From: an uncultured Alphaproteobacteria bacterium
Lineage (GTDB): Bacteria > Pseudomonadota > Alphaproteobacteria > Rhodobacterales > Rhodobacteraceae
DNA: 56,200 bases
Reading direction: 5' to 3'
Assembly (NCBI GenBank): GCA_902531755.1
Contig: CACAFI010000006.1
Coordinates: 1 to 56,200 of the forward strand
The notes under the pieces were generated by a model that saw only the letters and a list, made by a program, of their open reading frames with translations, was not told the DNA's origin and searched no databases. Position 1 is the stretch's first letter; every line of letters begins with the position of its first letter. Made by a program: the position numbers and the translations under genes. Positions 49,897-56,200 of the stretch are shown one piece after another.

Positions 49897-50688
49897 ATGT
49901 CAAGACTTAATAAAAAATTTCACCAGTTGACTATTGAGGATAGAAAAGCGTTCATACCGTTTATAATGGCAGGATTCCCAAATATCATTTACTCAAAAAA
50001 ACTACTGAATAAATTACCAGAGCTTGGGGCAGATATTATCGAAATAGGTATGCCATTTACTGACCCAATGGCTGATGGAAAAATTATTCAAGATGCAGGA
50101 CATACATCGTTAGAGGCTGGGTTTAAATTTGAAAGCTTATACCAGATGATTGAGGATTTTAGAAAAAATGATCAGGATACCCCTATAATTTTGATGGGTT
50201 ATTACAACCCTATACACAAGTTTGGATCAGAAAATTTCGTTAAAAAAATCAAGAATCTTGGAGTCGATGGGCTAATAATAGTAGACTTACCTCCTGAAGA
50301 AGATAGTGAATTATGTGTCTATTGTTTGAATAATGACGTTCATTTTATTAGATTGCTTACCCCCACTAGTGATAACAAGCGCCTACCGGCACTCTTAAAA
50401 AATTCAAGTGGCTTTCTTTATTATGTATCAGTGGCTGGCGTTACTGGAACTAAAGTTCCAGTAAAACAAATCGTTTCAAGCGAGATAGAAAGAATAAAAG
50501 GATACACCGATTTGCCTGTATGTGTTGGTTTTGGCATAAAATCTCCAGAAGATGCAAAAGCAATTTCTCTAGCAGCCGATGGAGTTGTAGTCGGTTCAGC
50601 AATTATCGAAAAAATTCAAAAGGGTGGGACGGAGCGTGATGTATCTGACTTTATAAGTAGCCTATCAAAATCCGTTCACTTAGATTAA
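49897..50688 (+). CDS. trpA: Tryptophan synthase alpha chain
   Basis: TrpA (EC 4.2.1.20) splits indole-3-glycerol phosphate and passes indole through a tunnel to TrpB. From the ATG at 49897 (263 residues) the catalytic residues fall at Glu49 (DIIEIGMPFTDPMADG) and Asp60, exactly the numbers of the enterobacterial enzyme, which supports this start over a GTG at 49873. PFIMAGFPN, VSVAGVTGTKVPV, VCVGFGIKSPEDAK and VVVGSAIIE are also typical. It is detached from trpB: rplY and pth lie between and trpB is on the other strand. The ribosome site is weak (GAAG). Confidence 0.96.
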   Translation: MSRLNKKFHQLTIEDRKAFIPFIMAGFPNIIYSKKLLNKLPELGADIIEIGMPFTDPMADGKIIQDAGHTSLEAGFKFESLYQMIEDFRKNDQDTPIILMGYYNPIHKFGSENFVKKIKNLGVDGLIIVDLPPEEDSELCVYCLNNDVHFIRLLTPTSDNKRLPALLKNSSGFLYYVSVAGVTGTKVPVKQIVSSEIERIKGYTDLPVCVGFGIKSPEDAKAISLAADGVVVGSAIIEKIQKGGTERDVSDFISSLSKSVHLD

Positions 50689-50695
50689 AAAAATT

Positions 50696-50724
50696 TTGAC
50701 CTTCAGACTGAAGTAATATATTAA
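50696..50724 (+). promoter_or_regulatory. Candidate promoter of rplY-pth with palindromic spacer
   Basis: TTGACC at 50696-50701 and TATTAA at 50719-50724 with a 17-base spacer, just after trpA. The spacer contains the near-perfect dyad CTTCAGACTGAAG at 50701-50713, which could be an operator or a chance palindrome. It leaves a leader of about 25 bases before the rplY ATG, with AAGGAT as ribosome site. Confidence 0.5.
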
Positions 50725-50756
50725 CTTCCTATTAGATTTTATTAAGGATTACCAAG

Positions 50757-51413
50757 ATGGCAGATAATTTGTCTTTATCAGCAACTGTAAGAGAAAGCAT
50801 TGGAAAAGGAGCTGCAAGAGAAGCCAGGAGAAACAACCTTGTGCCTGGCGTTGTTTATGGAGGATCTGAGGAGCCTTTAAATATTAACGTGAAGTTCAAT
50901 GAATTATTAAAAAAGCTTAATGCAGGTAGGTTTATGTCAACGTTGATTAACCTGACAGTAGAGGGAAAGTCAATGCAAGTAATCTGTAGAGACATTCAGA
51001 AACATATTGTCAAAGACCTTCCCACTCATCTTGATTTTATGCGCTTGTCAAGAACCGCTCGCATTAAATTGTTTATACCCGTTGTTTTTAATAACCAAGA
51101 TATATGCAAAGGAATAAAGCGAGGAGGCGTTTTGACTGTTGTAAGGCCTGAAGTGGAACTACTGGTAAATGCTATGGAAATCCCATCAGCCCTAGAGGTA
51201 GATATAGAAGACTTTGAGGTTGGTGATACGATTACTATATCAAACATCATTCTTCCTTCTGGTACTGAGACTACAATAAAAGGCAGAGATTTTGTTATTG
51301 CAAATATCCAAGCTCCAAGTGGATTGAAGTCAAGTGAAAATGAGAGTACCGACTCTGATGATTCGGCTACTGACACAGGAGAAGAAGAAAAAGAAGAAAC
51401 TACTCCAGAATAA
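50757..51413 (+). CDS. rplY: 50S ribosomal protein L25 (Ctc form)
   Basis: L25/Ctc binds 5S rRNA in the large subunit. The 218 residues are of the long, two-domain form (L25 domain plus TL5/Ctc C-terminal domain): RESIGKGAAREARRNNLVPG, VVYGG, DLPTHLDFMRLSR, FEVGDTITISNI and TIKGRDFVIANIQAP, ending in an acidic tail (about 190-218, rich in Ser, Asp and Glu). ATG with AAGGAT. Probably co-transcribed with pth, the classical rplY-pth pair. Confidence 0.95.
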   Translation: MADNLSLSATVRESIGKGAAREARRNNLVPGVVYGGSEEPLNINVKFNELLKKLNAGRFMSTLINLTVEGKSMQVICRDIQKHIVKDLPTHLDFMRLSRTARIKLFIPVVFNNQDICKGIKRGGVLTVVRPEVELLVNAMEIPSALEVDIEDFEVGDTITISNIILPSGTETTIKGRDFVIANIQAPSGLKSSENESTDSDDSATDTGEEEKEETTPE

Positions 51414-51430
51414 TTTGAGTAACCTTACCT

Positions 51431-51967
51431 GTGAAGTTAATAGTTGGTCTTGGAAACCCTGGTTCAGAGTATCTGAATAATAGGCACAATTTAGGATTTA
51501 TCGCATTAGATAGTTTATCCACATACTATCAATTTGAAGCCTGGAAAAGTAAACTTTATGGAATGTTCACAACTAAATTGTTTGCTTCTGAAAAAATTAT
51601 TTTAGTAAAACCGCAAACCTATATGAATCTCTCCGGCTTTTGTGTGGCAAAGTTTAAGCATTTTTTCAAAGTAAGTGAAGATGACATATTTGTTATCTAC
51701 GATGATATTGATTTAGGTTTTGGAGATATGAAATTAAAACAGGGTGGTGGTGATGCGGGACACAAGGGGGTAAGATCTATATCTCAGCATTTGGGAACCA
51801 AAAACTTTAACAGGATACGCATGGGTATAGGTCGTCCCAGAGAAAAAGAAGAAGTCTCCTCTTTTGTCTTGTCAAATTTTTCAAAAGCTGAGAGAGATAA
51901 AAATCAAATTTTAATTAAGAACCTCTGTCAAGATTTTGAAAAAATAATTCAAAAAAAGACAATTTAG
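51431..51967 (+). CDS. pth: Peptidyl-tRNA hydrolase
   Basis: Pth (EC 3.1.1.29) frees tRNA from peptidyl-tRNA that has dropped off the ribosome. The 178 residues show [18 protein letters not shown] with catalytic His19, [10 protein letters not shown], the catalytic Asp in [29 protein letters not shown] and [12 protein letters not shown]. The start codon is GTG, 17 bases after rplY. Its stop overlaps the trpB stop by 4 bases (TTTAG on the plus strand). Secure. Confidence 0.96.
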   Translation: MKLIVGLGNPGSEYLNNRHNLGFIALDSLSTYYQFEAWKSKLYGMFTTKLFASEKIILVKPQTYMNLSGFCVAKFKHFFKVSEDDIFVIYDDIDLGFGDMKLKQGGGDAGHKGVRSISQHLGTKNFNRIRMGIGRPREKEEVSSFVLSNFSKAERDKNQILIKNLCQDFEKIIQKKTI

Positions 51968-53202
51968 CCAACCAGAGAAACCTCTAATCTTTCAGCTATC
52001 GTGAAAATGTCTTTATCTCCCCTTCCACACATATTCAGTAGAATAAGTTTATCTTTAGGCAGCGTAGGAGCAATTTTCATAACGTGAGCCAATGCATGAC
52101 TAGGTTCCAAAGCTGGAATGATTCCTTCTAGCTTACAGCATAGTTTAAATGCATCTAGAGCTTCAGAATCAGTTACAGAAACATAGTTTACTCTTCCAAG
52201 ATCATTAAGCCATGCATGTTCTGGGCCTATACCAGGATAATCAAGACCAGCGGAAATAGAATGCCCCTCAATTATTTGTCCCTCGGGGTCTTGCAATAAA
52301 TAAGTTTTGTTTCCATGAAGCACACCAGGAGAACCTCCGGTCAATGAAGCTGCATGCTTCATTCTACTATCTATACCTTCTCCGCCGGCCTCAACTCCAA
52401 TTATATCAATATCTTCGTCGTCCAAAAATTCATGGAAAAGTCCAATAGCATTTGAACCACCCCCTATACAAGCTACTATTGTATCTGGTTTTTTCCCTTC
52501 CATTTTTTCAAGTTGAAGTCTAGCTTCTCGTCCAATTATGGATTGAAAATCTCTTACCATTTTAGGGTAGGGATGAGGGCCGGCAACTGTCCCTATACAA
52601 TAGAAAGTATCATCTACATTTGAAACCCAATCTCTTAAGGCTTCATTCATTGCATCCTTGAGTGTTCCTCTACCAGATGTCACCGACCTCACCTCAGCTC
52701 CTAGTAATTTCATCCGAAAAACATTCGGGGCTTGCCTCTTAACATCAGTTTCGCCCATAAAGACAATACATTCTAAACCAAATCTGGCGCAAACTGTTGC
52801 TGTTGCTACACCATGCTGACCAGCACCTGTTTCAGCGATAATCCTTTTTTTTCCCATTCGCTTCGCTAATAAGATTTGTCCAATAACATTGTTAATTTTA
52901 TGTGCACCCGTATGATTCAATTCATCCCGCTTAAAATATATCTTCGGCCCATTCAGATAAGAAGTAAGTCTTTCAGCGAAGTACATTGGGCTTGGTCTAC
53001 CAACATAATTGTTTAACAATTCCTCATATTCTTTCCAGAAGTCATCGTCTTTCTTAAGCTCTTCATAACTTCTCTCTAATTCAATAATCAGAGGCATAAG
53101 TGTTTCTGAAACGAATCGACCTCCATAATCTCCAAAGCGGCCCTTTGCATCAGGTCCATTACGAAAACTATTTGAACCCGTATCTTTAAATAAATTCTCC
53201 AT
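51964..53202 (-). CDS. trpB: Tryptophan synthase beta chain
   Basis: TrpB condenses indole with serine in a PLP reaction (EC 4.2.1.20). From the ATG at 53202 (412 residues): [18 protein letters not shown] lysine Lys102 in [37 protein letters not shown] and [13 protein letters not shown] chosen because GGAAGG lies just upstream; a TTG at 53214 adds four residues. The start is 17 bases inside the end of trpF, so the two are coupled. TrpA is not downstream as usual but on the other strand beyond pth and rplY. Confidence 0.97.
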   Translation of the reverse strand: MENLFKDTGSNSFRNGPDAKGRFGDYGGRFVSETLMPLIIELERSYEELKKDDDFWKEYEELLNNYVGRPSPMYFAERLTSYLNGPKIYFKRDELNHTGAHKINNVIGQILLAKRMGKKRIIAETGAGQHGVATATVCARFGLECIVFMGETDVKRQAPNVFRMKLLGAEVRSVTSGRGTLKDAMNEALRDWVSNVDDTFYCIGTVAGPHPYPKMVRDFQSIIGREARLQLEKMEGKKPDTIVACIGGGSNAIGLFHEFLDDEDIDIIGVEAGGEGIDSRMKHAASLTGGSPGVLHGNKTYLLQDPEGQIIEGHSISAGLDYPGIGPEHAWLNDLGRVNYVSVTDSEALDAFKLCCKLEGIIPALEPSHALAHVMKIAPTLPKDKLILLNMCGRGDKDIFTIAERLEVSLVG

Positions 53203-53833
53203 TAACCCTTCCAATAAATTCTTTCATTTTGTCAAAGCTTTTTTTACCTGGCTTAGTTTCCACTCCAGTTGAAACATCCAACATTTTAGCTCCTGATATC
53301 TTCATGGCATCTATAACATTATTTGCATTCAGTCCTCCAGCTAAAAACCAAGGTTTGTTGAAATTAAATCCCTCAATAATATTCCAGTTAAAGCTAATTC
53401 CTCTTCCTCCTTTTAAATGCCGATTTTGTTCGGCTTTTGAATCTAGCAGTATGTAATCTACAGAATGTTCATAACTCCTAATATTATGGAGATCACTCCT
53501 CTTTTCAACTCCAATGGCTTTTATCAGAGGCATATTTGTTAACTTCGCTATCTCATCGACTCTCTCCGGTGATTCTTCCCCATGAAGCTGTATGTAATCC
53601 ACTTTGGATCTCAAAAGTAGTCTAGCTAGAAAATCATCTGAAGGGTCAACGACCAAAGCTACTGACTTCATAGGCTTACGAACTATCCTTGAAAGTGACT
53701 CCAATTTTTTTAAGTTAATGAACCGCTTTGATTTTTCTACGAGCACGAACCCAACAAAATTAACTCCAAGTTGTTGTGCGGCCTTAAGGTCTTTTTCGGA
53801 TGTAATACCACAGATTTTAATTAAATATTTCAT
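53186..53833 (-). CDS. trpF: Phosphoribosylanthranilate isomerase
   Basis: TrpF (EC 5.3.1.24) is a (beta/alpha)8-barrel that turns phosphoribosyl anthranilate into CdRP in tryptophan synthesis. The 215 residues from the ATG at 53833 show [14 protein letters not shown] with the catalytic Cys8, [13 protein letters not shown], the IQLHGEES strand, and [20 protein letters not shown], with the phosphate-binding [11 protein letters not shown] near the C-terminus. No ribosome site is seen; the ATG follows the lapA stop by three bases and the gene overlaps trpB by 17. The lapA-trpF-trpB order is standard in alphaproteobacteria. Confidence 0.95.
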   Translation of the reverse strand: MKYLIKICGITSEKDLKAAQQLGVNFVGFVLVEKSKRFINLKKLESLSRIVRKPMKSVALVVDPSDDFLARLLLRSKVDYIQLHGEESPERVDEIAKLTNMPLIKAIGVEKRSDLHNIRSYEHSVDYILLDSKAEQNRHLKGGRGISFNWNIIEGFNFNKPWFLAGGLNANNVIDAMKISGAKMLDVSTGVETKPGKKSFDKMKEFIGRVNGEFI

Positions 53834-53836
53834 CAA

Positions 53837-54169
53837 TCAATCTAAAAGGTTAAATATCTTTTCCTCTTCTGTTAAAAACTTTTCTTTGCTTTTCTCTAAT
53901 TCTTTTTTCATCTTCAAAAGCTTTCTATTATTTTCGTTATACGCTTTTCGTATCTTGAAATTTCTCAAATATTCAATGAATATACCAATAATTACTCCTG
54001 TAAATATTGCTAATGTGGTCAACAAATAAACTGGCAAATATACACTTTTTTCGGTATTTGGACCCAGTAGCTCAGGAACATTTATCCTAACCATGTCACT
54101 ATTGTCTAAAGAAAATAAAGTGAATAGAATTAATCCAACGATACCAAGAGTATAGCGCCAAAGCTTCAT
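53837..54169 (-). CDS. LapA-like membrane protein (DUF1049)
   Basis: A 110-residue protein of the LapA domain family (DUF1049), which in enterobacteria helps control lipopolysaccharide assembly. Two transmembrane helices (about 5-22 and 44-67, the latter VYLLTTLAIFTGVIIGIF), a conserved short loop with SLDNSDMVRINVPE, and a C-terminal coiled coil (about 75-110). No LapB/YciM is next door, so the role is inferred only from family. It lies 3 bases after ihfB and 3 before trpF; this is the alphaproteobacterial arrangement. No clear ribosome site. Confidence 0.85.
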   Translation of the reverse strand: MKLWRYTLGIVGLILFTLFSLDNSDMVRINVPELLGPNTEKSVYLPVYLLTTLAIFTGVIIGIFIEYLRNFKIRKAYNENNRKLLKMKKELEKSKEKFLTEEEKIFNLLD

Positions 54170-54172
54170 AAA

Positions 54173-54454
54173 TTAAGCTTCGTTCAGTTTCTGCCTTAGA
54201 CCCTTACCACACTTAAAAAAAGGAACTGTTTTTTTGTCTACATCTACATTAGAACCAGTTTTTGGATTTCTCGCTCTCCTGGCTTTCCTGTCTTTTGTCG
54301 AGAATGCACCGAACCCTCGTAATTCTACTCTGTTGCCATTTTCTAACGCTATTATGATCTCGTCAAAAATAGTACCGACGATTTTTTCTACATCTCTATA
54401 GTATAAGTGTGGGTTGTCCTCTGCCAGCTTTTTTATCAAATCTGATTTAATCAT
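54173..54454 (-). CDS. ihfB: Integration host factor beta subunit
   Basis: IhfB is the beta subunit of a heterodimeric DNA-bending protein that shapes the nucleoid. The 93 residues match the HU/IHF fold: [32 protein letters not shown] and [20 protein letters not shown], where the RNPKTG arm intercalates the DNA minor groove. The [13 protein letters not shown] segment and the position in rpsA-sppA-ihfB-lapA identify it as the beta rather than alpha subunit or HU. ATG with AGGTGA at ideal spacing. Secure. Confidence 0.95.
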   Translation of the reverse strand: MIKSDLIKKLAEDNPHLYYRDVEKIVGTIFDEIIIALENGNRVELRGFGAFSTKDRKARRARNPKTGSNVDVDKKTVPFFKCGKGLRQKLNEA

Positions 54455-54502
54455 TTTTCACCTATTAGAGTAATCCTGTTTAGTATACAAAAATTATATC
54501 AA

Positions 54503-55411
54503 TCAGAAAAGAATTGAATATAGACGAAACCCAGTATTTGATAAAAAGTTTTTTCCTAAGTTAGATATGTCGCCTTCACGGAAAATTAGATCAAATAATG
54601 ACGAGCTTTCTTTACTAGAAACCCAATCTACAAGTGGAAGCTCTTTAATACCCAGTTTTTCTTCTAAATATTTAACCGCTTCTCTCTCGCCTCCGATAAA
54701 ATCCACCAAACCTAATTTTTTAGCCTCTCTACCGGTGAAAACTCCCCCCTGCGATACTTTTTCCATATTAATATCTGATAGCTTTCTTTTTTCAGCAACC
54801 AATTCTTTAAACCATAAAAAAGTCTCATCTATTATTTGTTTATGTTCTCTTATGGCTTTAGCGCTTGGTTGTTCAAATAAATTGATTGATGCTTTTAGAT
54901 CCGAAGATCTAAGAGTATTTATATCAATTCCAATATTTTTTAGAAGCTTTGACAAATTCGGGTATTGCAGTATTACTCCTATAGATCCGGTTAACGTATT
55001 TGACCGTGAGATTATTTGGTCAGTCGCTGCAGCGATTAGGTATCCACCAGAGGTAGCAGTTTCACCTAGCACGGACACAGATGGCTTCTCTTGACTTAGC
55101 TGAGATAAAGCCACAAATATAGACTCAGCTCCGACAACAGATCCGCCTGGACTATTAATATGAACAACCACAGCCTTAACATTTGGGTCTAGCCCTAGAT
55201 CGTAAATAAGCCCATTTAAATTAAAATCATCAAAAATTGGGCCATGAATTTTTATTCTTGCTATATGAGGGCTTTTTCTTTCAAAGTCGAAAAAACCATT
55301 TAGCGCAGTAAGTATAGCGAAAACTAAGAAGACAAGAAAAAGTGCAAATAAAAAACCCTTTCTCCTAGCCCTTTTTTTTGCCTGTTCGAAAATCTCTGCC
55401 TCAACGGACAT
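54503..55411 (-). CDS. sppA: Signal peptide peptidase SppA, short form (S49)
   Basis: A 302-residue membrane-bound serine protease that degrades signal peptides left in the membrane. One N-terminal transmembrane helix (about 19-39), then the S49 domain: HINSPGGSVVGAESIF, ETATSGGYLIAAA with catalytic Ser121, and Lys173 in SSDLKAS as general base. The 52-residue spacing of the dyad equals that in the Bacillus subtilis enzyme, from recall. It is the single-domain form, half the size of E. coli SppA. It lies 3 bases after rpsA and 48 before ihfB, the usual order. Clear. Confidence 0.94.
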   Translation of the reverse strand: MSVEAEIFEQAKKRARRKGFLFALFLVFLVFAILTALNGFFDFERKSPHIARIKIHGPIFDDFNLNGLIYDLGLDPNVKAVVVHINSPGGSVVGAESIFVALSQLSQEKPSVSVLGETATSGGYLIAAATDQIISRSNTLTGSIGVILQYPNLSKLLKNIGIDINTLRSSDLKASINLFEQPSAKAIREHKQIIDETFLWFKELVAEKRKLSDINMEKVSQGGVFTGREAKKLGLVDFIGGEREAVKYLEEKLGIKELPLVDWVSSKESSSLFDLIFREGDISNLGKNFLSNTGFRLYSILF

Positions 55412-55414
55412 CTA

Positions 55415-56200
55415 TTAACTTTTTTTATCTTGATCTTTAAGCGCAGCACCAAGTATATCACCTAAAGAGGCACCAGAATCTGTTGAACCATATTGTTCAA
55501 CCGCTTCTTTCTCTTCTGCTAGCTCTAAAGCTTTAATTGATAGATTAAATTTTCTTGAAGATTTATCCACGTTCACTACCCTAGCATCAACCTTATCACC
55601 TTCAGAAAACCTTTCTGGTCTCTGTTCGTTTCTATCTCTTGAAAGATCAGAACGTTTAATAAAACCTTTAACCCCGTCACAATCAACTTCTATACCAGCT
55701 TCATCCACCTTTGACACCACCACGGTAAGGGTACTACCTTTTTTTATTGCTTTGGATACCTCATCAAAAGGATCTCTTTCTAATGCCTTTATGGATAGTG
55801 AGATTCTTTCTTTTTCAACATCTATATCTGTTACCTTAGCTTTTACGAGATCTCCTTTTTTATGATCTTTGAGTGCTTCTTCTCCTGTTTTTTCCCAATC
55901 CAAATCTGAAAGATGTATCATTCCATCTATATCATTACCCAAACCAACAAATAACCCGAATTCAGTTATATTTTTTATTTCAACTTCAAGGACGGATCCC
56001 ACTGTATTGGTCTCCGCAAAATTCTCCCAAGGATTTCCTTGAATTTGCTTAAGCCCTAAACTCACTCTTCTCTTCTCCTTATCGAGTTCAAGAACCATAA
56101 CCTCAACTTCCTGACTTGTGGACAATATCTTTCCTGGATGTACGTTCTTTTTTGTCCAAGACATTTCTGAGACATGAACAAGCCCCTCTACTCCGGCTTC
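55415..56200 (-). CDS. rpsA: 30S ribosomal protein S1 (5' end cut by window edge)
   Basis: C-terminal half of ribosomal protein S1, which holds mRNA on the 30S subunit. The frame is open from the stop at 55415 to the window edge on the minus strand, so the start lies outside. At least three S1 motifs are visible in this part: EGLVHVSEMSWTKKNVHP, FGLFVGLGNDIDGMIHLSDL and VDCDGVKGFIKRSDLSRD, each followed by a conserved V(S/N)LSIKALE-type strand. The Met at 56164 is internal. It leads the sppA-ihfB-lapA-trpF-trpB run. Secure as to family; full length not visible. Confidence 0.97.
   Translation of the reverse strand, partial: EAGVEGLVHVSEMSWTKKNVHPGKILSTSQEVEVMVLELDKEKRRVSLGLKQIQGNPWENFAETNTVGSVLEVEIKNITEFGLFVGLGNDIDGMIHLSDLDWEKTGEEALKDHKKGDLVKAKVTDIDVEKERISLSIKALERDPFDEVSKAIKKGSTLTVVVSKVDEAGIEVDCDGVKGFIKRSDLSRDRNEQRPERFSEGDKVDARVVNVDKSSRKFNLSIKALELAEEKEAVEQYGSTDSGASLGDILGAALKDQDKKS

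Overview
The window is an AT-rich chromosomal segment from an alphaproteobacterium, most likely a marine, streamlined lineage; genus cannot be decided from the sequence alone. The alphaproteobacterial assignment rests on small lineage-typical families (DUF1467 beside mce, DUF2125 beside tyrA, DUF484 between tal and xerC, a TIGR01459-type HAD protein, a UbiK-like protein beside lgt and ybjN), on an F1-only ATP synthase operon (atpHAGDC without the F0 genes), on the hisC-tyrA pair and on the rpsA-sppA-ihfB-lapA-trpF-trpB order. I count 56 protein genes, of which the first (UMF1-type transporter) and the last (rpsA) run off the window. No tRNA, rRNA, CRISPR array, insertion sequence, prophage or recognisable defence island is visible, and no gene-free stretch exceeds about 220 bases.

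Layout. 1-4593 (+): UMF1-family transporter, secreted phytase-like protein, dapD-dapE (lysine/peptidoglycan precursor), mce and DUF1467. 4600-6381 (-): aspS. 6500-9745 (+): carB. 9732-12752 (-): ubiK-like, ybjN, proC, csaA-like, 2-hydroxyacid dehydrogenase. 12827-18027 (+): lgt-midA-pgeF-trxB-purE-purK, a tight and often overlapping operon. 18058-20037 (-): groES-groEL. 20258-24156 (+): HAD protein, MaoC hydratase, ribF, YcgN-like, prs. 24167-30265 (-): atpHAGDC followed by a TetA-like exporter, with a methyltransferase upstream at 30389-31135. 31215-34359 (+): gloB, clpA. 34360-37268 (-): a MotA/TolQ-like plus MotB/OmpA-like motor pair with a very long coiled coil. 37372-38355 (+): DUF2125. 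38356-42552 (-): priA, hisC, tyrA. 42643-44916 (+): tal, DUF484, xerC. 44921-47827 (-): ileS. 47941-48690 (+): truA. 48694-49791 (-): ychF. 49897-51967 (+): trpA, rplY, pth. 51964-56200 (-): rpsA (partial), sppA, ihfB, lapA, trpF, trpB.

Function. The content is almost all housekeeping: amino-acid synthesis (lysine, proline, tyrosine, histidine, tryptophan), nucleotide synthesis (CarB, PurE, PurK, Prs), translation (AspRS, IleRS, S1, L25, Pth, TruA, YchF), energy (F1 ATPase), folding and proteolysis (GroESL, ClpA, SppA), redox and detoxification (TrxB, GloB), and replication/segregation (PriA, XerC). Compaction is extreme: eight of nine convergent gene pairs meet within 10 bp or overlap, and only purK/groEL has a strong intrinsic terminator.

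Most worth a second look: (1) the trpA-rplY-pth block looks like a simple local inversion, because flipping it restores both trpFBA and rplY-pth-ychF; (2) the ExbB/MotA-MotB-like pair of unknown role; (3) lgt, whose only well-placed start behind a perfect GGAGG is an ATC codon; (4) stop codons built into terminator hairpins. I see no convincing novel defence or mobile system.
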